In this document: piece after piece, positions 34,904-46,760 of the stretch
Layout of the letters: every line of letters starts with the position of its first letter
How positions within the stretch are numbered: the stretch's first letter is position 1
Assembly (NCBI RefSeq): GCF_000204055.1
Contig: NW_006768781.1
Coordinates: 577,940 to 641,939, forward strand
DNA from: Melampsora larici-populina 98AG31
Lineage: Eukaryota > Basidiomycota > Pucciniomycetes > Pucciniales > Melampsoraceae
Length of the DNA stretch: 64,000 bases
Direction: 5' to 3'
Position numbers and translations under genes: made by a program
Notes under the pieces: model-generated
The model's database searches: none
What the model was told of the DNA's origin: nothing
The model's input: only the letters and a program-made list of their open reading frames with translations

Positions 34904-37900
34904 ATGTCTACCCCTGGAGGTTCTAAACGTTCTCGCACACAAACCAGCAATCCAGGGATGGTGAGACCGTCACCCGATTCTCAACGATGTGTCTCGATAG
35001 ACAGCAATCATTCCGTACAAATCTCCTCTAAAAGCAAGAATCCTCACCATTTGATCGATGACTCCGACAACGAGTCTGTGATTGAACTTGTGACCAAGAA
35101 AAGAAAGCGCCAAGAAGAGGAACTCAATGAAGACGCAACTGAAGAATCCGCTAAAGTAGTCAAGAAGAAAGGTAAGGAGCCCGCGAGGAAAGTAAGGAAA
35201 CAAACGGCAGGCCCCTCAAAGGCTGATAAGGTCAGCCTTTTTTCATCCTTTGATTTCCCTGCAAGCTGAACACTGACATGTTTCCAATATTCTAGAATCT
35301 TTCAACTTATGTCACCAAAAAAACTCTGCGAGCCGATTCCGACGCCGAAGATGCTGTAATTCAAGCTAAGAAGAAACCCAAGAATAAGGCAACCAATCTG
35401 GGCAAGCTTCGGGATTACTATGGTCCACCTTTCCGTGATCCTGGTGATGTAAGTGTTATTTTTTAATTATTGTAATCAAAATGAATATTAAAGTCTTATC
35501 ATTCGGTTCCTATCTTCTTCCACTTCCTTCTCTTCATTCACATTTATCGTTAAAATGATTCCATCTTCTCTTCCAACCCTCTTTTGCAAACAGGACATAA
35601 ACAAGCCCCCCTTAAGTTATCCCTGTCGATTCTGTCACCGAGATGAGGATAACCCAGTCAGAGTTAGTTACACCAACATGACCGGCAACCTGAAAGTTCA
35701 TAGAGACGGATCAACTGCAGATGGCCGGTCAGATGTTGGGTGCACTGGACGACTTCGAGCCAAAGAAGAAGAACCCGATCTCGAAATTCCTCTATCAGTA
35801 GCAGAAAATCGACAAGCAGAAAAAAAAACTGGACCTCTTGATTCTTTCGTTGTCGCCACAAAGAAAGTACAGTTCTCAAACACAATTCTCAATCAAATGG
35901 CCTGCATGTGGCTCATTCGCCATGCTCAGCCTTGGAGCCGGGTAGAAGATCCGATCCTTCGTGGTATGGTGTGCTACCTTCGAAAGGAAGCACATCTAAA
36001 TGGTCGTAGGTGGGCGGCTGACGAGGCCAAGAATATCAATGTTTCTCTCAAAGAATCGGTTTTCTCTGAGCTGAAGGTGAGGTTTCTTTAACTAACTCAG
36101 TCATTTAATCCACATTATACATCACTAATTGTAATTTCACTCATTAATAGGCGCTGAAATCGAAGATCAATTTGGTTCATGATGGTTGGACAACCAAAGG
36201 TAACCGCCATGCGTTCATTGGCGCGTCGGTCACCTTTGTCGACGACGATTGGAACTACCGGGTTCGTCACCTCACCATGAAGGTTGTTGAATGGCATCAC
36301 CACGGACCGTGGCTGGCAGAACCAATCGCCAACCTCCTGATCAAACGTGGCCTTTACCAAAAGATAAGCGTTTCTTTTCCTTCTTACTCATCTTTATATC
36401 TTATCATCATCACCATATGCTGACACTTTGTTTTATGTGTCTTACTTGCTCTGCCAGACTACAGATTCGGGGTCTAACAATAAGACCATGGCTAAAGAAA
36501 TGCACCGACAATTTCTTGAAGAAGATAACCCTTGGTACCAGTGGAATCCGCAATCAATGCACATATTTTGCTTCTGCCACAAGTTGGCATTGATTGTCAA
36601 CGCGGGTTTGGAGGCGCTGGGAGTGAAAGCACCTCCTCCTATCAAGGTGAAGCAAAAAGACCGTGGAGTCTTCCCATCGATTGGCACAATTTCCGAGGAG
36701 GATGAGGAAGAAGAACCAATTAGGTAAGCTTTGAAATTGATTTTGTATTGATTGGGATTATGACTGACTAACTTCCTTTATAACCTCTCAATAGCAAACC
36801 ATCAAATTCTACTGACGCTGAAACTGATGATCCTGAGCACGATCCTCAAGAGCTCGACGATCCACCGGCTGCTGCTGAGATAGTTGCAGAACTGGACGAC
36901 AAGGGTGAATGGAATTCTGCAGATGCAGAAGAAGAAGATAATTATCCTGAGCTCACAACGGTCAGTAAAGAAGTTTTACCAACACACCGTCAAGAAGCAA
37001 ATAATGTTGACTACATATTGCGAAAGGTGTGTATTTCTTTTTCTTCCTACTCTTCTTCCTCATTTTCTTTTTGTCTTGTTCTCAAGATCTGATTATTTTA
37101 AACAGGTCGACTTCATCACCAGGCGAATTACTCGTTCTGCAGCCTGGCGAAATGAGTTTAAGCGCGTGGCCGAGCAGAAAGGTTTCAAAGGTTCGTTGAT
37201 TGCGGGGTATGGGATACGTTGGAATATAAAGTATCAAAGTTGGCATAAAGCTTGGTTGGCCAGAGCGGTAAGCACCTTTGTTCTTCTTACTCTCTTGATT
37301 TGTGCCCAAGTTGACATTTTGTTTTCATCTGCAGGTAATTGATGAACTCTGTCGAAACGATTTGAATTTGGTACACTCCAAAAATCGACCTGCACGAAAA
37401 AATAAAAAACCTCACGGATATTTCCATGAACTCGAGATGACCACATCTGAGTGGGCTCAAGTACGCAAAATCAACAACGAGCTTGAGGTAATTTTTCTTC
37501 TATGAATTTCTTCTTTCTTTGTTAACATCAATGATGCTGTGCTATTGCTGACGTTTGATTAATTGTCGATCAACTGGTCAGCCATTCCTCAAGACAACTT
37601 TGCTTATGGAAGGGGACGGACCGACAGGATGCATGGTGATTCCACAATACGTGGAACTTCGTGACTCTCTCGACAAGAAGATTGAGCCTTTAAGCACCAC
37701 CGATGCCATTTACCCGATGCTTGCAAAAATGAAGGAGAAGACTGTTGAGTATTTGAACGAGGCCCTTCAATGCGAAACCCTCATTCTCGCGACGTTGCTC
37801 CATCCCTTCTTCCGACTGTGGTTCTTCTCCAAGTGGTTTGGAGATACATCTGCAGTAACGATGAATGCTGAAGCCATTCTACGACGTGTTCATCGGAAGT

Positions 37901-38468
37901 ACGAACTCGATCATCCTGCAAACGACAAATCCAACCCCATCCCTTGTACCGAGGGCAGTCAAACTCCTGCAACATCTTCACCGAGGCCACTCATCTTTTG
38001 CGAAGACTCTGATAATGAAGCTGACATTGAGGAACCCGAAGATATCCAAATCAAGAACTATTTAAACCGACTGGATAAGATGAGAGCTGACATGTATGAT
38101 ATTCAAGATCCAGCCGCAAGTCTCAAATGGTGGAACGTGAGCTCAATTGCATTGTTTTTGTAATATCCTTGTTATAGATACATACTGACTTTCATTGCAT
38201 CCCAACCGATACTTAGAAGCATGCAAAAAGTTATCGCATCCTAGCCCTTATGGCCAAAGACTATCTGGCCTCAACAGGGTCCTCGTGCGCTCCTGAGCGC
38301 ATCTTTTCCTGCGCGTCAGATGTCTGTTCAAGTAGCCGAGGTGCTCTAATTGCTCGGACAATCGAACGGCTGGTGTCCAGCAGGTTATGGTTGAGGGAAG
38401 GTGTTCTTTTGGGGGAGGATTATGAGGAGCTCACCCAGATTCTGAAGGACTTGGGAATAGTATTATAA
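34904..38468 (+). CDS. hAT transposase (hAT-3), apparently intact
   Basis: Start ATG 34904 (MSTPGGSKRSRTQTSNPGMV). Exons resolved at 34904-35230, 35296-35448, 35594-36076 and 36151 onward, then several more to TAA 38466-38468; all joins I checked stay in frame. A disordered basic N-terminus with nuclear-localisation-like KKRKRQ precedes a BED-type finger (YPCRFCHRDEDNPVRVSYTN ... LKVHRDGS). The catalytic region shows INLVHDGWTTKGNRHAFIGA, TTDSGSNNKTMAKEM and HIFCFCHKLALIVNAGLEAL. The C-terminal dimerisation domain is WWN ... MAKDYLASTGSSCAPERIFS followed by RGALIARTIERLVSSRLWL. This is the Ac-like hAT layout, with no premature stop noticed, so the copy may be functional. Confidence 0.85.
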
Positions 38469-38689
38469 CGAATTGTTTTTTATTTTCCTTCCAATTAATT
38501 TGATTTCTCTCGAGTTACTTTTCTTATATTAAAAAATACTTTCCTCACTTTTCAAACAACTATGCTACAAATCTATCTATCTTATGCCTTATTTTCCTTT
38601 ACTTATGCTATGCTGTTCCTCTATCACACATTCCAATTGTTTATATTTTGTTTATTTTGTCAATAATTCAATTCTACGCTTGGGTTGCG

Positions 38690-38919
38690 GATCAGCGTTG
38701 CTGTTACGCTTGCGTTGCGTTCCGAGCCGATGTTGCTCCGGAGCGTTGCTGATTTCACATGTTGCGTTGCTGGTCGGTGCAACGCTTCAACATGGCGGGT
38801 TTTGGTCGTTTTTGCAACCGCAACGCTGCCAAGAGCACCACCGCAACATATGTACTTTCGGATGCAACGCAACGCAAAAGACGGATGCAGCGCGTTGGTG
38901 CGTTGCTTACCCGGTGTTG
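38690..38919. repeat. hAT-3 right subterminal motif array
   Basis: More than ten copies of GCGTTGC/GCAACGC or one-base variants within 230 bp (for example GTTGCGTTGCTGG, GCAACCGCAACGCTGCC, GCAACGCAACGC), in both orientations. Matches the left array in motif but not in order. Confidence 0.7.
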
Positions 38920-38927
38920 CTCCAAGC

Positions 38928-39813
38928 GATGTGATGCTCAATGGCTGGGGTCTCCAAGTCGCGACTTGGCGGCCCCGTCCGATGATGGTCTTCGGGTTTT
39001 GACCAAATTATGAATTCAAACCAGTTACCAGACCCTACCTAGAATTCATTTAAAGCACTTTAAATTATTGGATTTCAGACTTAAAGTCTTGACTATGCAC
39101 AGATGATGATATCTTTGCATAGTGGTTTTGGAATTGGCTCAAACTTCTGCTACCCAGAGCGGAGCCTGCGCACTGCGCTCCGAGGGTAGAAAAGTCCAGA
39201 GAGGAGCATATCTCTCCGCTCCGAGCTGGGGCTCAGGTGGCTTATATATATTTTTCTAGACTTTTTGAGTCTTTTTGTAGCAATGAGTGCCCCTTATATA
39301 TAGCGTTGTGATGGGGACTCTCATCCATAGAGGTGTTTTGTAACCCTCAACAAATTGTTTTATGTCATCTTTGGTGAGGTGTTGCACAGGGAGCTCTCAA
39401 GTTGGTCAATGAGTCACATTTTCAATCTCTATCAAGTTATGTTTTACTGTAGAAGTCTTTGGAAGGGGCTCAGAAGGATATTTGGTTGTGGCTTATCTGA
39501 AAACATTCTCATACCTTCCTGACATTATGACACCTTCATGTGTGGACGTGCAACTAAACTCTATTTCAGTTTCTTTTTGGAAGACTGTTTGGCTGCTCCT
39601 CTAGGCCAAACATTGAGATTGGATTGAGGTTGAATTGAGATGGAATTGAGATGGAACTGACATTGTTTTGAGGTTGAATTGAGATTGGATTGAGCTGGAC
39701 GTACTCACTGGCCTGCCAGTGAGTAGTAAAATGACACTGTGAAGGTAGATGTTACTCTACCTTGCGTTACCAAGAGTTCCTTACGATTTTCATTTCTTAT
39801 GTTGATGTTATAG
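38928..39813. other. Spacer right of hAT-3
   Basis: No gene supported. A GC-rich patch at about 39155-39235 repeats GGAGC/GCTCC words (AGAGCGGAGC, CGCTCCGAG). From about 39615 the word TTGAATTGAGATGGAATTGA repeats in a minisatellite-like way up to the palindrome at 39702. Confidence 0.4.
39702..39725. repeat. 24-bp palindrome, right member of a pair
   Basis: TACTCACTGGC, centre CT, GCCAGTGAGTA. Flanked on the left by TTGAGGTTGAATTGAG repeats and on the right by GTAAAATGACACTGTG, the mirror image of the surroundings of 32808-32831. Confidence 0.8.
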
Positions 39814-40246
39814 CAGGCGCCCAGCCCTCGTCTGAAGGTCAACAAATTCAAGTCAACCAATGTGCGGGAGCGGGTGTTCATCATCATATAATGTTTCCCG
39901 GAAACATCTGTTTCCATTGTTTTGGAATCGGTTTCGCCAAAGGTACAATGTGGGCGGTGGGAAAAGGTTCCCTACTTAAAAAAAACGAAAGGGAGTAGTT
40001 ACCGACAGCAATGGTATGTGCTACCACTGCTTTGGTAAAGGTTTAGGCCAAGGACAATATTGGGCGGTCACTCGTGAGCATCTTCTTGGTTTTCCATTTA
40101 GCTTCTTGATTAACCCGTTTGCATGATGTTGTTAGGATCTATGCAAGAACGTATGTGGTCAAATAGCAATCGAAAACGCAAATCCGAGTTATTGCAGTCG
40201 ATGTGATTTGTCTACAATGCGGCCACTTCTATATATGACATCATGA
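39814..40246 (+). pseudogene. Small Cys-rich CxxCxGxG protein, probably degenerate
   Basis: After a TTATAG acceptor the frame reads QPSSEGQQIQVNQCAGAG ... FPGNICFHCFGIGFAKGTMW and stops. One frame over, GMCYHCFGKGLGQGQYWAV follows. CFHCFGIG and CYHCFGKG are both CxxCxGxG motifs, the repeat unit of the DnaJ-type zinc centre. After a further AG acceptor comes DLCKNVCGQIAIENANPSYC-SRCDLS, another C-x3-C ... C-x2-C set. The frame change between the two motifs and the missing start suggest a broken gene or an unresolved intron. I assign no function. Confidence 0.35.
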
Positions 40247-40677
40247 AACAACATTCTCCAAGATTTCACTGCGCTATGCGCAAAACTCCAGCTATTGGAT
40301 CCGTTAAATGTAGAGATAAATGGAAAATACTCGGTGCAGTTGTACAATATTATATTGAAGCTCTCAAAAGTGATCGAGAGTGATTGATCTACATAATTTT
40401 TGATCGCTATACCAAAGTTTCCTATTTGGTTTTTTTTATATATCTACCACAAGTTGGTTAAGATTTGTTTCATGCGAGTTTTTACGCGGTCAGATCACAC
40501 ACACCCACCCCGCCTTGTATGATTATCAGTGCGAAAACTTACTTGCAGCTATGTTTCAATGATTTTGTCAGATTGTATATATATACGTCAATGTATAGGT
40601 CATTCTGTGTTGTTATCTGTTCTGCGAATAAATTATATTTATCTTCCTCGTCATTATTTATAATTCCATTCTCTACA

Positions 40678-42080
40678 ATGCCATCACACGACATCTTACA
40701 ACTGTCAGGTGAAGCTTTCCTATCAGAGAGTGCTTCTGTGGTTACCACCCCAGACCTCACGTCAGGTGGCTCTTTGATGGAGATTCCCGTCAGGGGAACA
40801 TCGTCTACTGGGGCTGAATCTGTGCATGGTTTGGTTGAACCTGCAGAAGCGGATGCAGAAGGGGATGGAACTCTTACCAAATCTAAACAAGCCGGCACGA
40901 CTTCAGCTCTATTGAAAACAAGCAATCGAAGCGTCTACAAGGTCAGGGCGCGGCCAGCTGCGAGACACAGTCCGTCAGAAGGTGCGTGAATTTTTGATAT
41001 ATTATCTTTTTGTGGTTTGTTTTAGGTTAAATTTTTTTCTTTGCCTTTGCAGTTGTGGTTGGTGCTGGGACTGTTATACAAGTCTCCATGCCTCAAAACA
41101 TCTTGACCTTCCGACTAGATTTGCCTTCCAAACACGCCGCTTTCCTTTACCAACTCGTGGGTTTTTACGATCATGGTTCCGTCCCAACTTATGTGCCAGA
41201 AGGCGGAATGGGTTTTACAGAGGCCGTTGTGGTTTAGGAACTGGGTCGCACTGTTGATTTATCGAACAGCAGGGATTGCAATGAGTGGTGTGTCCGTGAA
41301 ATGCAAGGCAACGGTGTGGCTTTGCCTTTTGAAGGCATAGTGCGGTTTCATGGCCGATGGTCCTCCTCTGCTACGTCTGGTAGAGATCATGCTGTCAAGC
41401 TGGTTTCAGCTCACTCGTATGTTGCCAGGATGTTACAATTATTTAAAGCGCGGTTACGCCAATTGTGGCACGTCAAGAGAGTTCCGGAGTTCCATCATTG
41501 GTTTTTACGCTGCTCAGCTTTGCATGTCAGTTACATTTTATTTTTATGTTTATCAGATGTGCAAGTTACTTACAATCGGCTGCATTATTTAAATATAATA
41601 TAGGTGCCACAGGTGTATTTAATGCAGACCATTGGGTCACTTGATGATGACGTTCCTCGATGGGTTATGTGCGAAACAGCCCGTGACCCCAGCACTCAGC
41701 GATACGTGTATCCGTCGTGTTTCAGAGACACTATGCCGGCTTCAGCTCCTTGGAAGCATTACATATATGCCTTCATACATTATGTTTACCAAAAGAGTGG
41801 TGGTGATACTCCTATTGGTCAAATTGACTGTGACGAATCGGGCAGTATTTCGAGCGTCATGTGCTTCAATAAATTGTAAGCTTCCTATTTCCTTTCCTTT
41901 CAATAATCGCGCAAAGCAGCAGTTTAAGTTTATATCTGACTTTTCCAATTGTTCAATCGCAGAGCGTACTATTTGGATAACAGCGACACCACAGATCAGC
42001 CTTTTTTTGACTTCAAAGTTGGTCATACTGCCTGTCACCAGATATGCAAAGAAATCGGCCTTGTACCTTTGACTCAATAG
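40678..42080 (+). pseudogene. Uncharacterised 'AFIHY...DCDE' family protein, copy B, one premature stop
   Basis: Start ATG 40678 (MPSHDILQLSGEAFLSESAS). Exon 1 ends at a GTGCGT donor (about 40981) and joins after TTTTGCAG to VVVGAGTVIQVSMPQNILTF. A TAG at 41235-41237 interrupts the frame, which then continues open with ELGRTVDLSNSRDCNEWCVR to a GTCAGT donor. The third exon has WVMCETARDPSTQRYVYPSC, WKHYIYAFIHYVYQKSGG and IDCDESGSISSVMCFNKL. The last exon (LAYYLDNSDTTDQPFFDF ... EIGLVPLTQ) ends at TAG 42078-42080. The third and fourth exons align with copy A at 22992-23373. With one nonsense codon it is probably a recent pseudogene. The family is unknown to me. Confidence 0.5.
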
Positions 42081-43054
42081 ATTGAGGAGTTCTTGATATT
42101 GTAATTACTTATGAGCTTTAATGATCACTTATGTTTATCTTATACATTTTTCCTTGTATTCACGTTGTGGTGATCAATTTATGGGATCAATTAAAAAATT
42201 CATAATTACCAGTTTACCAGTTTATTAGCAGGATTCAGCAGGAAAGAAAATTTGAAATGAGGGTTTTTAGATCAATTGAAGCTCTTGTAGGCTTATGGAT
42301 TGGTCATTAGGTTAACATTACATCATTTTATTTCACATTATTCATTAAGATCATTATAGTTTACTTACAAACTCATTACAAAAAGAAAGAAAGAAAAACA
42401 TAAGAAAAATTCGAAATTATAGGTATATAGGTTGGAAAATGGTTTTTAGGTTAGTAAAAATAAAGTTATGGGTATTATGAGGTTAGAATATGAAAGAACA
42501 ACATTATATTATACTATGACAATTTTAATCTTGAAGGTTGATAAGGAGAAACAAAAGTTATTAGGGAAAAGGCACTTTTTCGAAGTTGGTAAACAAGAGG
42601 TACACGTGTAGTTTGGTTATGTAATAGTGGTAGTAATGGAATTTAAGGTTGCCAAGAGGATTTTCCGGGATTTTTAAGGTTATAGAGGATGATTTCATAT
42701 TACATGAGCAAGAAAAAGAGAGTAGCAGCTGTGAAAAGTGGAGAAAATGGGTGAATTTCGTGGAAAATGGAGGTTTTCAGCTAATTACATATGTCAAATG
42801 ACGTCAGAATAGGTTGGTAGATGGCTCATTCAACGCAGAAGAGTGGATTACATAATGTACAAACTTTAAATCAATAGTAGCGGAGGTTTATGAAAAAAGT
42901 TATGAGGCAAATAAAGAATTGGTGTGAATCTTGAATTTACAGTCACAAGTCAACATGTAATGCTCAAAACCTTAACTTCACAACTCAATATCTTACTCAT
43001 CACTCATCAGAAGTAGGTCATATAGGTGTCAGAAATGATCAGTAACACGTGGGC
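42081..43054. other. AT-rich spacer left of hAT-2
   Basis: Nothing recognisable. Long A/G-rich runs and no open frame of note. Confidence 0.5.
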
Positions 43055-43283
43055 TACAAGATTCACGTGGTGGGCGTGGCGTGAAAAGCGCGCCCACCAA
43101 GCCTGGATTTGGGGGTGGCGCTCCCTAGTTATATAACTAGGCTAATGGGCCACGTGAAGCAAGATAGCTTCCTTCAAACCACTTCACTTTTCCCTAATTA
43201 ACGCCTTCGGAAGACTTTCAAAGTTAATTGATTCCATCCTGAATTCAAACACTGTAAAGTTTGCACCCACACGTCATCAAGAT

Positions 43284-46200
43284 ATGCCCAAAGTTAAAAA
43301 GAAAGATACATCTGACTGGATTCCACCAACTTCGGCATTTGGGAAGCGATGGACTGGGTTCTACATGTCAGCTGATCAAAACAGCTCCAAACACCGCCGC
43401 CTCGCAAAATGTCAGCACTGCCAGGAGACGATGGACGGAAAACCAAATAAATTGGCTGATCATATGATCCACAAGTGTCGATCAATCTCCATCTCACAAA
43501 AGTCCGAATACAAACAGTTGATGATTGCCGAGGACAATGCAGCAAATGGTATTTCCGCTCTACCACCATCTGTCTCCGCAACTGCTACAAAGGATATCTC
43601 TGTTGTTCCAGATGATAAGATTGTTCACAACTTTGGTATAAAGCAATTTTTCATGCCTTATTCACCTGATAAGATAGCAAGACTCGATGAAGAAATTCTC
43701 AAAGCCCTCATCACAAGCAAAGTAGCCTTCAGATTTCTTCACAATAAGTATTTCATAAATTTTCAAAACATGTTAGCAGTCTGTCCGTTTAAACCGCCAA
43801 CCCGATATTGAATGATGGAAAAAACACTCCCCCTTTTACATGCTAAACATGAAATGGCTGTCAAGGAGAAGTTGAAAACTCAATCCAACTTAACAATCTC
43901 ATTAGATGGCTGGACCGACATATCCAAGAATAGTATATATGCAGTTCTGGTTTTACAAGGCACTGAAGTCAAACACTTCATCGATGTACTCGACCTTAAT
44001 CAACTTCGTCATACAGCGGAAAATACATTCAATGCATTGAAGGACACTCTTAAAGCTCAAGGCCTTCAATGGGATCAGATCAGTGCTGTAGTCTGTGATT
44101 CCCCCTCGGTGATGGTCAAGTTTCGGGTAGGTTGTTTAATCTCATCTCTTCCTGGTATCCTGAAAATCTGATGATGTTCATCTTCTTTTTAATTCTACCA
44201 GAAAATGGTTTCTGAAGAATTTCCGGGTATTTTCACATTACCTTGCTGTTTACACGTCCTCAACTTGATTACCAAAGATATCCTGGCTCATCCGATGATG
44301 AAAGATGTAGTATCGAGCAATAAAGAACTCGTCAATTTCTTCACTAAAGCACATTACTCGATGACCTTCTTGGAGAATCGGCGCAAACAAGAAGGTGTCC
44401 CGCATGGACTTAAAACTTTCACCGAGACCCGATGGTTTTCTTTTGCTAAAGTTTGCTTGTGTGTTCAATCTCATGAGCTCGGCCTTAGGAAATGTATCAA
44501 GACCTCTGAAAATCGATCGATCGACAGTCCTTCCATCAAGAAAATCATCCGCGACCTCGTCTTCAATTGATATCACTTCGCTTCAAATGATATCTTGGTC
44601 CAAACACTACAACCAGTGGTTAACGCCATAGCGGCCCTAGAGCATGCCAAGACTACAGTTGGTGATGTGTGGAAAGAAGTTATCAATATGTATATAAAGC
44701 TTAAGGAAATTCAAGTTGAAACTATATACTCACCTTTCATATCTCATTGCATCACTACCATTAACAAACGCATCAAAGTTTTTGAAGAACCAGCCTATGT
44801 CATTGGCTTCTTTCTTACACCGAGCTTTCAAAAGATCGCTGCATCTCGCAAGTTTAATCTCGATTACATGAATCGCCAAATCGTCAAGAACGCTAAGAAA
44901 TGGAAATACAGCAGAAACGAGTGCGCAAATCTAATCGACCAGGTCTTGCGCTACTACAACTCAGAGGGCCCGTTTCGGATGGCTCCCAAATGTGAGTTTA
45001 TTCTTCAATATCTACAATTGAAATGATGCCATTTCGATACTGACATCAATCTCACTGTAGCATTCTCAGCGATGGAGTGTTGGCTGAGACTACCCAATAC
45101 TCCAAACACTCACGATCTCAAGACTTTTTCCGTGAAGCTGTTCGAGATTGTAGCTCATGCTGCTGGTGTCGAAAGTCTTTTTTCTGGAATGTCCGCTCAG
45201 AAAACAAAGTCTCGCCCACGCATGAATGTCACCACTCTCAAAATGATGTCTCAGATCGAAATGAATCTTCGATCTGAGAACCCAAAACGTTCAACCGATT
45301 CCTCATCCAAAGACCTCACTACTGACAAATCCGATGATGATCTCAACAACCAAGATGTACAATTTGAAAATGGATCGCGCTATTTGGCGCCCGCTTTCAA
45401 ATTACCCGAAGCCCGGTTTTTTCGGTACATCAACCGTGCCTCCAGGCCAAATTTGGCCGCAGCCGCAGCTGTATCACAAAGCGGGCTGTCATATCAAGAA
45501 AGCGGGCTCTAATACCCTTTTACCGGGCTGTCACTCATGAAACCGGGCTGTACCTTATCAAACCGGGCAGTATAGGTAGTGTTCTCTCTACCTATATTCG
45601 TTCGACACATTCTCTCTCAGCTGCTTCGACACTTCCTTCCTAAGTACAACTTCCAATTCCCAATTGGACTCACCCAAAGAAGCAACGCCTCCCAACCCAA
45701 TCCGTCCGAATCCAAAGATGGTAAGTCGTTCACCTTCACCTATCTTATCTTGTCTTAGTAGTTTCTACCCTCGGTGTTTGGAAACCGCAACCCAGATATG
45801 TTGGAATCAACTAATATACCCCTCTGGATCAAGGAGTATAAAGATCAGTTGGCTCGTTGGAGGGATCAAAGATCAGGGTCAAAGGAGGTTATTGGGTCAA
45901 AGGAGGTTATTCACGTAGAATGATTATCTTGTGTCTTTAGTAGTTTGTCTTTAGTACTTTTTTTTCTGTTGTTTGTGAGACACGTTTTAGTTTAGTTTTG
46001 TTTTGTATCTCTTTCTACCACGCTCATTACTCATGTCACGCTCGTTAAGTTATATTTGGAATGGTCACACTCGTTTACTTCCATTTCAAAAGTAACATTT
46101 GATGAGAAACAAGCCAAAAGATGAGAAGTCGAAAAAAGAAGTAAGTCAAAAGGGTGGAAATTAGAATGGGAAATAAGGGAGAAACACTGGCAAGTGGAAG

Positions 46201-46557
46201 TGAAATCAAATCTGAAAACCGGGCGTCTCTGATTCGAATTCACAAACCGGGCTGCGTAGATGTCACCGCCCGGTTATACAGTTCAAAACCGGACGGTGAG
46301 TGTTTGAAAGCGGGCGCCAAATAGCGCGATCCTTTGAAAATATAGATCAACTTCAAGAATTTGAAGATGGAGTTCATTGTGACAATGATGAAGAACCCGA
46401 TGATTTTCAATTAGATGAAATAGAATACATGGATACACTCTTTGACATCAGTCTATATAAAAATGAAACAGAGTTGGATAAAGAAGGCGATGCAATTATT
46501 ATTGATGTATCTACTCCTGAAGATGATGATTGGAATGAGGAAGATCTTTTTTTGTGA
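43284..46557 (+). pseudogene. hAT transposase (hAT-2), interrupted by two stops and a transposon
   Basis: ATG 43284 (MPKVKKKDTSDWIPPTSAFG). The finger CQHCQETMDGKPNKLADH-x4-C matches hAT-1, as do SNLTISLDGWTDISKNSIYA, GVPHGLKTFTETRWFSFAKV and KTFSVKLFEIVAHAAGVESL. Introns are at the same places as in hAT-1 (the second is TGTGAGTTTA to CACTGTAG at about 44994-45060). In-frame TGA codons interrupt it near 43809-43811 and 44568-44570. At 45372 the frame enters the MULE-like insertion and resumes at 46342 with ENIDQLQEFEDGVHCDNDEE, ending at TGA 46555-46557 after a very acidic tail. It cannot make functional transposase. Confidence 0.88.
45372..46332. mobile_element. MULE-like non-autonomous transposon, 961 bp, 9-bp TSD
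   Basis: Perfect 30-bp terminal inverted repeats beginning GGATCGCGCTATTTGGCGCC. The 9-bp direct repeat TTTGAAAAT sits at 45363-45371 and 46333-46341. A 9-bp TSD with long TIRs is the Mutator-like signature. The interior has no transposase. Just inside both ends are repeated ACCGGGC/GCGGGCTGT words (at least five on the left at about 45410-45570, four on the right at about 46215-46295). The exon it split is read continuously when it is removed with one TSD copy, which proves the boundaries. Confidence 0.9.
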
Positions 46558-46760
46558 TTACTATTGTATCTACAGTATAAGGTTTTCATACAAAATCAGA
46601 AGAAAGCTAAAAATATGTAAGGTATCGTCTTTTTTGAAAAAAAAAACATTCTGGGCGCACGCCCCCACGCCCCCACCAAAGGCGCGCCTTTGGGAAAGCG
46701 AAAAGGCGCGCCCTGGCGCGCCCCAAATTGAAAACCCACGCCCCCCACGTGATACAAGAT

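Larger units (their letters stand above)
34400..38919 (+). mobile_element. hAT-3: Ac-like hAT transposon, apparently full length (4,520 bp)
   Basis: An exact 8-bp direct repeat CTCCAAGC flanks it (34392-34399 and 38920-38927). Left terminus AACGCTGCCCGTTGC, right terminus (read inward) CAACACCGGGTAAGC; the terminal inverted repeats are short and imperfect, as in many hAT elements. Both ends are packed with the heptamer GCGTTGC or its complement GCAACGC, and one intact hAT transposase gene lies inside. The exact TIR border could shift by one base (a 7-bp TSD CTCCAAG is also possible). Confidence 0.8.
43063..46752 (+). mobile_element. hAT-2: hAT DNA transposon with 8-bp TSD, split by a MULE-like element
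   Basis: Left end TCACGTGGTGGGCGTGG at 43063; right end read inward from 46752 TCACGTGGGGGGCGTGG (16 of 17 identical). Perfect 8-bp TSD TACAAGAT at 43055-43062 and 46753-46760. Length is 3,690 bp, of which 961 bp plus a 9-bp duplication are the nested element. GC-rich GGCGCGCC stretches lie inside the termini, as in hAT-1. The encoded transposase is a diverged relative of that of hAT-1. Confidence 0.92.
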
